Source: an uncultured Alphaproteobacteria bacterium (GTDB lineage: Bacteria > Pseudomonadota > Alphaproteobacteria > Rhodobacterales > Rhodobacteraceae). Taken from it: 64,000 bases of DNA. The notes beneath the pieces were generated by a model, which saw only the letters and a list, made by a program, of their open reading frames with translations, did no database searches and was not told the DNA's origin. A program made the position numbers and the translations under genes. Shown here in pieces: positions 53,795 through 61,983 of the stretch (position 1 is its first letter; each line of letters opens with the position of its first letter). The stretch is from the NCBI GenBank assembly GCA_902524655.1, contig CABZEG010000003.1:1-64000 (forward strand). Direction: 5' to 3'.

Positions 53795-54328
53795 TCAACT
53801 TTGCTTTTGAACTTGAGTAAATTCCAACTCTACAGGAGTCGCTCTTCCAAATATTGATACTGTCAATTTTAGCCTTGAGTTTACATCGTCTACTTCTTCT
53901 ACAGTTCCAGCAAAACCCTCAAAAGGGCCATCAGTCACATTTACCTTTTCACCTACTTCAAATGCTATCAGTGATCTTGGAGTATCTCCACCTTCTTCAA
54001 CTTGATTAATTATTCTGGCAACTTCTGCATCTGGTAAAGGAGTGGGCTTGCCGTGTGCTCCCAAAAAACCAGAAACACGGTTTATTCCCTTAATAGCGTG
54101 ATAAACTTCTTCACTCATGTCCATCTTAACAAGAACGTATCCGGGCATGAACCTTCTTTCTCTCTGAACTTTCTTACCCCTACGTATTTCCAATACCTCT
54201 TCAGTTGGCACCAACACTTCAGCTACTTCACTCTCTAAGTTCTTATGCGCAACCATTTCTTTTATATTCTCGGCTACCTTTTTCTCGAAATTAGAAAAAA
54301 CGCTAACCGAGTACCATCTCATTGTCAT
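53795..54328 (-). CDS. nusG: Transcription termination/antitermination factor NusG
   Basis: A 177-residue protein with the NGN domain (RWYSVSVFSNFEKKVAENIKE, RERRFMPGYVLVKMDM) and a C-terminal KOW domain (FEVGEKVNVTDGPFEGFAGTVEEV). It binds RNA polymerase at the clamp helices and links to S10 or Rho. The start is Met1 at 54328 or Met3 at 54322; neither has a strong Shine-Dalgarno. It follows secE by about 100 bp. Confidence 0.97.
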   Translation of the reverse strand: MTMRWYSVSVFSNFEKKVAENIKEMVAHKNLESEVAEVLVPTEEVLEIRRGKKVQRERRFMPGYVLVKMDMSEEVYHAIKGINRVSGFLGAHGKPTPLPDAEVARIINQVEEGGDTPRSLIAFEVGEKVNVTDGPFEGFAGTVEEVDDVNSRLKLTVSIFGRATPVELEFTQVQKQS

Positions 54329-54432
54329 TAGGATTTACTCTCTTGTCTTTTTGCAAACCTTTAATGAAAAAAATCGACTAGGTCAACTATTTCAAACTCA
54401 TCCAGGTTTATAATTCTATCAAATTACATTTT

Positions 54433-54624
54433 TTATGAACCCAGACTCAAGATAACTCTGAGTACAAACGATATTATCGAGTCTGTAATAAAAAAAAAGG
54501 TTGCCAAAATCGCTACCATTATAAAAACCATAGCCGTAGTGGTTATTGTTTCTCTACGGGTTGGCCAAACAATTTTTGAAGCCTCTTGACGACTTTGTTG
54601 AATAAATTTAAATATGTTTGCCAC
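54433..54624 (-). CDS. secE: Preprotein translocase subunit SecE
   Basis: A 63-residue single-span SecE. The ORF track starts far upstream and translates through tRNA-Trp. The real start is GTG at 54624, giving (M)ANIFKFIQQSRQEASKIVWPTRRE, the amphipathic helix with the conserved KIVWPTR, then one membrane helix (TTAMVFIMVAILATFFFITD). It clamps SecY. It lies between tRNA-Trp and nusG, the usual order. Confidence 0.95.
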   Translation of the reverse strand: MANIFKFIQQSRQEASKIVWPTRRETITTTAMVFIMVAILATFFFITDSIISFVLRVILSLGS

Positions 54625-54709
54625 AATCACTATCTTTCTTATTTCGTTGTGTATAGATGGTAGAAAAAAAAAATTCAAGTAACATTTCCCCCGCCAGTAA
54701 AAATAAGTT

Positions 54710-54785
54710 TGGCAGGGGTTGAGGGACTCGAACCCACGACCCTCGGTTTTGGAGACCGATGCTCTACCAACTGAGCTAAACCCCT
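54710..54785 (-). tRNA. tRNA-Trp (CCA)
   Basis: A 76-nt cloverleaf on the minus strand. The acceptor is AGGGGTT/AACCCCT, the D arm contains AGTTGGTA, the anticodon stem is TCGGT/ACCGA with loop CTCCAAA giving anticodon CCA, and the T loop is TTCGAGT. The discriminator is G and a 3' CCA is encoded. The T stem GTGGG/CCCTC has one T-T mismatch. It is the first gene of the secE-nusG-rpl block. Confidence 0.97.
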
Positions 54786-54942
54786 GCAAATATTTAATAA
54801 CCATTAACTAAAAAAAATCTAATAATCAAGATGCAAGTATTCTATGATAAATCCTTATCAATTAACAATTTCAAAGATTTTTTTTGGACTTTTAAATTTT
54901 TGTGCTTTAGAAAAAAATTACATCAAGAATAGAACTGTTATC

Positions 54943-56676
54943 ATGAAAAGAATTCTCATAACATCTGCACTTCCCTACATAAATGGAATAAAACATTTGG
55001 GAAATTTGGTCGGTAGCCAACTTCCTGCTGACGTCTATGCAAGATTCATGAGAGCAAAGGGTCACGAAGTTGCTTTTATTTGCGCAACCGATGAGCACGG
55101 AACTCCTGCCGAACTAGCAGCTATTGATAATAATACTTCAACAGAAGAGTACTGTGAAAAAATGTGGCAAGTTCAAAAGGATCTGTCTGAGAAATTTTTT
55201 CTTTCTTTCGATTTCTTTGGACGATCTTCCTCACCTAGCAACCACGAACTTACTAAGCAGTTTGCATTACAATTGAATAAAAATGGCCTTTTAAAAAGGG
55301 TAGAGGAAAAACAATTATTCTCTAAAGAGGATAACAGATTTCTCCCAGATAGATATGTTATAGGTACATGTCCCGAATGCTCATATGAAAGAGCTCGAGG
55401 AGATCAATGCGAAAACTGTACCAGACAATTAGAGGCTAGCGAACTTATCAACCCGAGGTCTGTTTTGTCTGGTTCAAAGAACTTAGAATTAATAAAGACC
55501 GACCATCTTTACTTAATGCAGAGTAAACTTAAGGACAAACTTTTGGCATGGATTGAATCAAAAAACAACTGGCCAATTATAACCACATCTATAGCAAAGA
55601 AGTGGCTACTGGATGGAGAGGGCTTACAAGATCGAAGCATAACTAGAGATCTAAAATGGGGAATAGCCGTTGAAAAGGATGGAAGACCTTGGGAAGGAAT
55701 GGAAAACAAAGTATTCTATGTTTGGTTTGATGCTCCAATTGCATATATTGCATCGACTTTAGACTGGGCAACCAGTAAAAAACAACACCCAGAGTACTGG
55801 AAGACTTGGTGGTTAGATGATCATGGGGCTAAAGATGTTCATTATGTTCAATTTATGGCAAAAGATAATATTCCCTTTCATACTCTTTCTTTCCCAGCAA
55901 CACTCTTGGGTGCAAAACAATCTTGGAAATTAGTTGACTACATTAAAGGTTTTAATTGGTTAACCTATGAAGGAGGAAAATTTTCTACTAGTCAAAAAAG
56001 AGGTGTGTTTATGAATCAAGCAATAGACTTATTTCCCTCAGATTATTGGAGGTGGTGGTTACTTTCAAACGCGCCGGAGAATGCCGACTCTGATTTTACC
56101 TGGACAAGCTTTCAGTCTTGTATAAATAAAGACTTAGCAGATGTTTTGGGAAACTTTGTAAGTCGTCTGGCAAAGTTCGCAGCATCGAAATTTGGGGAAG
56201 CAATACCTAAAGGCTCGAAATATACCAATGAAGAATTTGAAGCGATATCAGAAATAGAGAAAATCTTTAAAGACTATAATGATGCAATGACCAAAATAGA
56301 AATCAGAAAAGCTACTTCGCATCTTAGAAAGATTTGGTCAAAAGGCAACGAGTACCTTCAACGCTCTCAGCCGTGGATGAAAATAAAAACAAATGAGGCA
56401 GAGGCAGCAAAAATAGTGAGATTTGGCTTCAACCTAATGCTTTTTTATAGTGAGATATCAGAACCCTTCATTCCCGAAACTTGTTTGAAAATAAAAAGTT
56501 GTGTCGGCAAATCGAAAGATAGCGTTGAGTGGTCTTTTTTCAAAGATGACTTCGAAACAATTTTTGAAAGGGTTAAATTCGGTGCGAAATTTAAGCCTTT
56601 ACAAAATTTGTTTAAAAAAATAGATAATAAAGAAGCTTTGGATCTTGAGAAAAGATTTGCTGGGACTGATGATTAA
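54943..56676 (+). CDS. metG: Methionyl-tRNA synthetase
   Basis: A 577-residue class I synthetase. I start at ATG 54943 (MKRILITSALPYINGIKHLG); the ORF-track start at 54844 precedes the catalytic domain by an unrelated leader. The HIGH-type motif is HLGN, the KMSKS-type motif is KFSTSQKR, and a four-cysteine zinc knuckle is CPECSYERARGDQCENC. There is no C-terminal EMAP/tRNA-binding domain, so it should act without that appendix. It is divergent from tRNA-Trp and convergent with the DUF2177 gene. Confidence 0.96.
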   Translation: MKRILITSALPYINGIKHLGNLVGSQLPADVYARFMRAKGHEVAFICATDEHGTPAELAAIDNNTSTEEYCEKMWQVQKDLSEKFFLSFDFFGRSSSPSNHELTKQFALQLNKNGLLKRVEEKQLFSKEDNRFLPDRYVIGTCPECSYERARGDQCENCTRQLEASELINPRSVLSGSKNLELIKTDHLYLMQSKLKDKLLAWIESKNNWPIITTSIAKKWLLDGEGLQDRSITRDLKWGIAVEKDGRPWEGMENKVFYVWFDAPIAYIASTLDWATSKKQHPEYWKTWWLDDHGAKDVHYVQFMAKDNIPFHTLSFPATLLGAKQSWKLVDYIKGFNWLTYEGGKFSTSQKRGVFMNQAIDLFPSDYWRWWLLSNAPENADSDFTWTSFQSCINKDLADVLGNFVSRLAKFAASKFGEAIPKGSKYTNEEFEAISEIEKIFKDYNDAMTKIEIRKATSHLRKIWSKGNEYLQRSQPWMKIKTNEAEAAKIVRFGFNLMLFYSEISEPFIPETCLKIKSCVGKSKDSVEWSFFKDDFETIFERVKFGAKFKPLQNLFKKIDNKEALDLEKRFAGTDD

Positions 56677-56680
56677 AAGC

Positions 56681-57100
56681 CTAGCTTTGATAGAAGAAGC
56701 GCAAAAAAATTGAATATCCACAAAATGATACCATAGCTCCCAACAGTGATCCCCAGGAAATATCTAAAAGAGTTATTGTTAATGGGTACCCCTTGAAAAA
56801 GATGTAGTTGGTAAGTCCGTAGGTTCCATAAGCTAGAAAACCCAAGAATCCTCCTGACAGAGTTGCTGTAAGAACGGAGTTTGAAGCAATACCACTTCGT
56901 ACCCCAAACCAATAGAGCCCTAAAACGTAAAATACAAAAAAGATCGATCCATAAGTTAATAGGAACCCTGTACCAACTGATTCTCTCAAAAGGTGCCCCA
57001 AATTTGCGGTAAAGTAGGGTTGCATGAACATTGTTATCCAAATGAAATCTACTATCACATAGATAGTTAGCATAGAAAGATAGACAGCGAAAAATTCCAT
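56681..57100 (-). CDS. DUF2177 family membrane protein
   Basis: A 139-residue membrane protein with about four helices. The sequence GGFLGFLAYGTYGLTNYIFFKGYPL, read in parts, and the following TLLDISWGSLLG are the core of DUF2177 (A-x-x-x-G-x-x-x-Y-x-TYDLTN, then D-x-x-WG). Function is unknown. It stands alone, convergent with metG and divergent from tRNA-Leu. A second ORF in another frame of the same strand (56673-57041) is a shadow. Confidence 0.82.
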   Translation of the reverse strand: MEFFAVYLSMLTIYVIVDFIWITMFMQPYFTANLGHLLRESVGTGFLLTYGSIFFVFYVLGLYWFGVRSGIASNSVLTATLSGGFLGFLAYGTYGLTNYIFFKGYPLTITLLDISWGSLLGAMVSFCGYSIFLRFFYQS

Positions 57101-57229
57101 TTTAGACTCCTTGGTATTCTTGTCGATGTCCGAGATTTAGTTCATCTTATGATAAAAGCAACAACCAATTTAAACCTCTTGACGCCAAAACATATATAAT
57201 ACTAAGGTATGCATTGTAGAAGTTACTGA

Positions 57230-57316
57230 GCCCGCTTGGTGGAATTGGTAGACACAAGGGACTTAAAATCCCTCGACTTAACAGTCGTGCCGGTTCAAGT
57301 CCGGCAGCGGGCACCA
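57230..57316 (+). tRNA. tRNA-Leu (TAA)
   Basis: An 87-nt class II tRNA. The acceptor is GCCCGCT/AGCGGGC, the D arm contains GGTGGAATTGGTAGACA, the anticodon stem is AGGGA/TCCCT with loop CTTAAAA giving anticodon TAA, a long variable arm CGACTTAACAGTCG follows, and the T loop is TTCAAGT. Discriminator A and an encoded CCA are present. Confidence 0.97.
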
Positions 57317-57409
57317 TCGTTTTAGGTTTTACTCACATTAGTTTGCACAGTTTTTGCATATGAGCATAATCTGTATTAAAATGAGGAAGTTCAGCTAGGC
57401 TAAGAAAAT

Positions 57410-57844
57410 ATGGAAAACAATATTATCAAAGACCGTATACAGGATGTTAGAGAGCGTTTTCTATCAGGTAATCAAATTGAAGAAATAAGGCAGAATGTTA
57501 CTTCCCTAGTTAACGAGCGATTAGACGAGTTTCAAAACTCACAGAACAGTGCATTTAGAGAGCTTGAAGGTGCTATCGATAAACTTGAAAATCACCAGAG
57601 AGAAATGATTGCTTACTTTAACAAGCAATTGTTAATACTTGAAGAAGAACAGAAAGCGTCCAACAGTGAGGTTTTAAAGTTAGCTTCAATGCAAAACCGA
57701 AATTTGTCTAAATCTCATAGAAATAAAGATAGCATTGAGCTAAGTAATATTCCCTCAAATTTAAGACAGTTATTTGATAAAAAAATTTTAGTTTGTCTTG
57801 CTGCTGTTTCACTTTTGGGAATATTGATTTTAAATTTTTTCTAA
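57410..57844 (+). CDS. Hypothetical coiled-coil, tail-anchored protein
   Basis: A 144-residue protein of no family I recognise. Residues 1-90 are rich in Glu, Gln, Asn and Lys with heptad-like spacing (ENNIIKDRIQDVRERFL; FRELEGAIDKLENHQREM; LLILEEEQKASNSEVLKLA), suggesting a coiled coil. It ends with one hydrophobic segment, LVCLAAVSLLGILILNFF, at the very C-terminus, so it is probably a tail-anchored inner-membrane protein with a cytoplasmic coiled coil. It lies 93 bp after tRNA-Leu and ends 4 bp from argF on the other strand. Confidence 0.65.
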   Translation: MENNIIKDRIQDVRERFLSGNQIEEIRQNVTSLVNERLDEFQNSQNSAFRELEGAIDKLENHQREMIAYFNKQLLILEEEQKASNSEVLKLASMQNRNLSKSHRNKDSIELSNIPSNLRQLFDKKILVCLAAVSLLGILILNFF

Positions 57845-57848
57845 AATT

Positions 57849-58784
57849 TCATAGCAAGCCCAAACACCACCTAAGGATAGATTTTTGTACATGCATTCGA
57901 TTTTCTGCCTCTTGTAAAGCAACACATCTCTCGTCTCCGAAAATATCCTGAGCCACCTCTTGACCTCTATCTGCTGGGAGACAATGCATAAACAAGACTT
58001 CCGATTTAGAAAAACTTAAAAGTTTTTTTGTCACCCTATAGTTTGCCAAATTATTTAGATCCGATTTTGGAAGTTGGTTATCATGCATAGAAACCCACTT
58101 ATCTGTGACAACAAGGTCTGCATCTTCAACAGCAACAATTGGATTTGGTTCAATAGTGAAAATATTGGGGTAATGGTTTTGTATATACTCTAACATTTTT
58201 TCGCTGGGTTGAAACTTTGTTGGTCCTGAGAAAACAATATTAAACTTTAGCGCAACCGCTGCATGCAAAAAGCTTTGAAGAACATTATTTGCAACCCCTA
58301 ACCAAACAACTTTTTTCCCAGTAATATCACCTCTAATTTCTTGAAATGTAAATATGTCCGCTAAGACTTGGCAAGGATGAGATTCATTAGTCAAGCCATT
58401 AATTATTGGAATTTTTGAAGTACGAGCAAATTCATATAATTTTTCTTCTTCGTATAATCTAAGAACCAAAATATCCAAAAATATAGAGAACATAGAACTG
58501 GTATCTTGAAGCGTTTCTCCCTGACCCAAATGAATTTCATCTTTGCGAATATTCGAAATCGTGCCGCCAAGTTTCAATACAGCAACCTCAAAAGATAGAC
58601 GCGTTCTTGTAGACGGTTTTTCAAATAGCAATCCGGTAATCGTATTATCAAGACAATTACTGTAGTTCTCGTTCAGAACTGCGTCTCCGTGTGCTGCCTT
58701 TTTTATTTTACCTGCATCATCAAGTATTGCTTTCAGGTTTTTTGGATCAATTTCATTTAGGTTCAAAAAATGGTTCACCATCAT
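57849..58784 (-). CDS. argF: Ornithine carbamoyltransferase
   Basis: A 311-residue enzyme making citrulline from ornithine and carbamoyl phosphate. The carbamoyl-phosphate loop is KPSTRTRLSFE, with HPCQVLAD and the ornithine-site MHCLPADRGQEV. Its ATG shares one base with the argD stop (TAATG), so argD and argF are translationally coupled, making the argD frameshift potentially polar. ATG 58781 is an equally good start. Confidence 0.96.
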   Translation of the reverse strand: MMVNHFLNLNEIDPKNLKAILDDAGKIKKAAHGDAVLNENYSNCLDNTITGLLFEKPSTRTRLSFEVAVLKLGGTISNIRKDEIHLGQGETLQDTSSMFSIFLDILVLRLYEEEKLYEFARTSKIPIINGLTNESHPCQVLADIFTFQEIRGDITGKKVVWLGVANNVLQSFLHAAVALKFNIVFSGPTKFQPSEKMLEYIQNHYPNIFTIEPNPIVAVEDADLVVTDKWVSMHDNQLPKSDLNNLANYRVTKKLLSFSKSEVLFMHCLPADRGQEVAQDIFGDERCVALQEAENRMHVQKSILRWCLGLL

Positions 58785-59978
58785 TATCTCATTTTTAATA
58801 AAGCTTGTTTTAATCTATCAAAACCTTCTTCTATTTCTTTGTAGCTGATAGTTAAAGGAGGTAATATTCGTAAAGTATTAGATGCTCCTGGAACTAATAG
58901 TAGCTTTTCCTTTCTACACATATCGATAATTTCAACATTTTTACTAACGCATTTTAGTCCCAACATCAGACCTCTACCCCTCACCTCTAATATTTGTTCA
59001 GGGAAAAGGTCTATTAAGCTAGATAATTTTTCTTTAAAGAAGTCACCCTTTTTGCGAATTGAAGATAAAAACTTTGGTTTCATAATGTGTTTAGTTGTCT
59101 CCAACGCTACGGCACAACCTAAAGGATTACCACCATAAGTTGAACCATGTGTTCCTGGCACCATACAATCAGCAACTAATTTTGTTGCCAGACAGGCTCC
59201 AATAGGGAATCCATTTCCAAGGCCTTTTGCCAGAGCTACAATATCTGGAGACACCTCACAATATTCGTGGGCTAAAAAATGACCCGATCTACCGATACCA
59301 GATTGAACCTCATCAAAAATAAGCAGTAAGTTATATTTTTTACACAGGTTCTTAAGTCCTTTCAGAAAAGCACATGGAAGAGTTATTATTCCCCCTTCTC
59401 CTAGGATGGGCTCAACGAGAATTGCACATGTTTTTTTTGATATTTTTTTTTCAACGCTATCAATGGAGAATCTTTTGACGAGGTCAAAACCAGGTAAACT
59501 TGGGCCAAACCCTTCTAGTAACTTTCTACTACCAGCAGCTGAAATTGTACCCATGGTCCTACCATGAAAAGATCCTTCAAAGGAGATGATCCTATTTCTA
59601 TTTAATTGGCCCTTAGAGAAATAAAACTTTCTAGCAATTTTAATAGCACATTCGACACTCTCAGCTCCAGAGTTTGTGAAAAAAACTTTTTTCTGCAAAA
59701 GTGTTCCTAGTAAGCGATTTTGCAAGCTTCTCTTGTTTTGGCACTGTATATAAATTTGAAGTGTGCCAGAGTTTTGATCCCTGATCAGCGAGCACTTTTA
59801 CTAATTTAGGGTGGCTGTGACCCAAAGAGTTTACTGCAATTCCAGACGCTAAATCTAAGAACCTTCTACCTTTTTTATCAAATAGCCAAACACCTTCACC
59901 TTTTACAAATGCCAATTTGGATCTGCTGTAGGTACTCATCAATGAGGTGTGAGTAGTTAAATTTGAATTTTTGGTCAT
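58784..59978 (-). CDS. argD: Acetylornithine aminotransferase, frameshifted in a homopolymer
   Basis: Two overlapping frames make one PLP enzyme of arginine synthesis. The first (59978-) gives FLDLASGIAVNSLGHSHPKL and LARNTFAEK-like SLTRNTFAEK, then reads out of frame. The second resumes VFFTNSGAESVECAIKIARK, with the PLP-site DEVQSGIGRSG, the lysine in ALAKGLGNGFPIGA and HGSTYGGNPLGCAVAL. The break is in adjacent A6 and T7 runs (plus 59679-59692); removing one base from either gives 397 residues, the normal size. It is followed by argF. Confidence 0.92.
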
Positions 59979-60013
59979 AATTCTCGCTTCCTAATTTTTA
60001 TATCCAACTAACC

Positions 60014-60811
60014 TCATTCCTTCAAAAAATATCCAAAAGAAAACCACTTCCAGACAGTTATAAATAAAATAATGTTCACAGAAACAATACCAAGAGATCC
60101 TAAAAGAATATTTGATTCAGCATATCCAAGTGCGCCAAACCGTATGCCATCCATTAGCCAAAAGACAGGATTGAAAAAAGAGATTGCATCAAATGGCTCA
60201 GGTAGCTTACTCACAGAATAAAAGGTTCCTGAAAGAAACGATAAAGGGGCAATTACAAAATTATTTACGGCACTCATTTGGTCAAATTTTTTGCAAAATA
60301 TCCCCACCAATACACCCATAAGTGAAAATGTTACACTACCCATGATTACATAAAAATATAAGACAGGTAAACTAACTGGAAATAATTTTAAAAAAGGGAA
60401 TATTACAATTAAAACGCCTGTTGCAACAAACAAGCCTCTAAGGACCCCACCCACCATAAATCCTAATGACAGCTCTAACGAAGATAGTGAGGGCATTAAA
60501 GTATCAACAATGTTACCGTTGACTTTAGAGACTAGTATCGATGTAGAAGTATTGGCAAAAGAATTCTGAATTGTTACCATCATAAGAATACCAGGAGCAA
60601 TAAACAAACTGTAATCGCTACTGGATTGTGAAGCAGCATCTCTTTCGGAGAAAACAAATGAAAAAACCGCTATAAAAAGAGCGCTGGTTACGATAGGAGC
60701 TAAAAGTGTTTGGGTCCATATAGAAGTAAAACGCCTTTGCTCTCTCAGGATCAGTGTAAACAAGCCCAAAAAATTTGAAAATCGTTCAATATTTTCTGAT
60801 TTCTGTCTCAT
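60014..60811 (-). CDS. ABC-2 type transporter permease
   Basis: A 265-residue membrane protein with about six helices of the ABC-2 permease type (YadH/NodJ-like). The N-terminus FTLILREQRRFTSIWTQTLLAPIV and the core PLSFLSGTFYSVSKLPEPFDAISFFNPVFWLMDGIR, read in parts, are typical. Such permeases export polysaccharides, lipids or drugs with a separate ATPase. No ATPase gene lies next to it, so its partner must be elsewhere. It is divergent from gcrA. Confidence 0.86.
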   Translation of the reverse strand: MRQKSENIERFSNFLGLFTLILREQRRFTSIWTQTLLAPIVTSALFIAVFSFVFSERDAASQSSSDYSLFIAPGILMMVTIQNSFANTSTSILVSKVNGNIVDTLMPSLSSLELSLGFMVGGVLRGLFVATGVLIVIFPFLKLFPVSLPVLYFYVIMGSVTFSLMGVLVGIFCKKFDQMSAVNNFVIAPLSFLSGTFYSVSKLPEPFDAISFFNPVFWLMDGIRFGALGYAESNILLGSLGIVSVNIILFITVWKWFSFGYFLKE

Positions 60812-60903
60812 AATTAATTTCTAACTAATCCTTTATTTATTAAGAAAACCATTGTATACGTTCTTTTTATCAATTTTTACAACAATAATTTTTGGAGCTT
60901 AAT

Positions 60904-61500
60904 ATGGCCTGGAGTGATGAACGTGTAGCTATATTAAAAAAAATGTGGCTTGATGGAAATAGTGCAAGTGAAATAGCTAAGGAACTAGGCGAAATAACGA
61001 GAAACGCGGTAATAGGCAAAGTACACAGGTTAGGTTTGTCTAATAGAGAAAGCAACGTTTCGAAAAGCGGCTCTGGTACAACTAAAGCTGTCAAAAGCCT
61101 AAAAAGAGGTCGCCCACCAAAAGTAATTAAGGAAGCTAAAAAGAGAGGAAGGCCACAAAAGCTTAAGGAACCTAGTGAGTTTACAGAGACAAAAGATGAC
61201 AAAAACAAATCTCTTAATCCGTTAGCTGCTTCACAGGGATCTAACGAGAAAAAGATTGAGGTCGTTTCAGATTTAAGCGAAGAAACGCTAAAAAATCTTT
61301 TAAAGGTGGAAATGAAATCAAAAAAAATATCTCTAATGGAATTGACTGAAAGAACATGTAAATGGCCAATAGGAGACCCCGCAACGGACACTTTTTGGTT
61401 TTGTGGGCATGAGTCTGAGCCAGGAAAACCATATTGCAAAACACATATATCTATCGCTTTTCAGCCTATCACTCAACGGAGAAGTAGAAAAGAGAGTTAG
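60904..61500 (+). CDS. gcrA: Cell cycle regulator GcrA with AT-hook-like linker
   Basis: A 198-residue GcrA, an alphaproteobacterial transcription factor that binds sigma70-RNA polymerase and CcrM-methylated GANTC promoters. The N-terminal helix-turn-helix is WSDERVAILKKMWLDGNSAS and AVIGKVHRLGLS; the C-terminal domain has CKWPIGDP and FWFCGHESEPGKPYCKTH. I start at ATG 60904, after GGAGCTTAAT. The linker carries two AT-hook-like cores, KRGRPPK (67-73) and KRGRPQK (80-86), instead of the Pro/Ala-rich linker of the Caulobacter protein. Confidence 0.95.
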   Translation: MAWSDERVAILKKMWLDGNSASEIAKELGEITRNAVIGKVHRLGLSNRESNVSKSGSGTTKAVKSLKRGRPPKVIKEAKKRGRPQKLKEPSEFTETKDDKNKSLNPLAASQGSNEKKIEVVSDLSEETLKNLLKVEMKSKKISLMELTERTCKWPIGDPATDTFWFCGHESEPGKPYCKTHISIAFQPITQRRSRKES

Positions 61501-61555
61501 TAGCTGGAACTATGACGTTTAAATCGTAAAAAAAATTAATTAGTAAGATTTATAA

Positions 61556-61975
61556 ATGATCAAATATACCCTTATCTGTAACAATGGCCACCAGTTTGAT
61601 AGTTGGTTTTCAGATTCTGGTTCATTTGAAAAACTAAAAAAAAATGGACACCTTGAGTGCACAATATGCTTTTCAAAAAATGTTGAGAAGTCATTAATGG
61701 CACCAAGAGTAACTTCAGGTAGTGATAAAAAGAAAAAGTCATTCATCTCAGCACAAAGCGCTGTTGAGAAGGAAATAAAAGCCCTTAAAGATAAAATATT
61801 AAAAACTGCAACAGATGTGGGAGAAAATTTTTCTGCTGAAGCAAGGGCAATGCATTATGGAGAAAAAAAAGAAAAACCAATTATTGGAAAGACCACTGTA
61901 AGCGAAGCCAAAGATCTTGCAGAAGAAGGTATACAGTTCCTTCCGTTGCCATGGAGCGATGATAAAACAAACTAA
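61556..61975 (+). CDS. DUF1178 family protein
   Basis: A 139-residue protein. MIKYTLICNNGHQFDSWFSDSG and LECTICFSKNVEKSLMAPRV form the DUF1178 zinc-ribbon-like N-terminus with Cys8, His12 and the C-x-x-C pair. The C-terminal half has EARAMHYGEKKEKPIIG and FLPLPW, also family features. Function is unknown; it is widespread in alphaproteobacteria and related groups. An A9 tract within the gene stays in frame. It ends 8 bp before lysC. Confidence 0.9.
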   Translation: MIKYTLICNNGHQFDSWFSDSGSFEKLKKNGHLECTICFSKNVEKSLMAPRVTSGSDKKKKSFISAQSAVEKEIKALKDKILKTATDVGENFSAEARAMHYGEKKEKPIIGKTTVSEAKDLAEEGIQFLPLPWSDDKTN

Positions 61976-61983
61976 AGAATGCA

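Noticed and set aside
54710-54785. tRNA-Trp as a pseudogene because of a T-stem mismatch
   Set aside because: One T-T mismatch in an otherwise complete cloverleaf with encoded CCA does not support loss of function.
54433-54804. 123-residue ORF including SecE
   Set aside because: Its first 60 residues, with SSVGRASVSKTEGRGFES, are a translation of tRNA-Trp and spacer. Only the last 63 residues are SecE.
56673-57041. 122-residue minus-strand ORF
   Set aside because: It is another frame of the DUF2177 gene; the 139-residue frame has the conserved motifs.
57179-57200. TTGACG and TATAAT before tRNA-Leu
   Set aside because: The spacing is only 10 bp. The TATAAT may still be a -10 element, but I could not find a convincing -35 at 16-18 bp.
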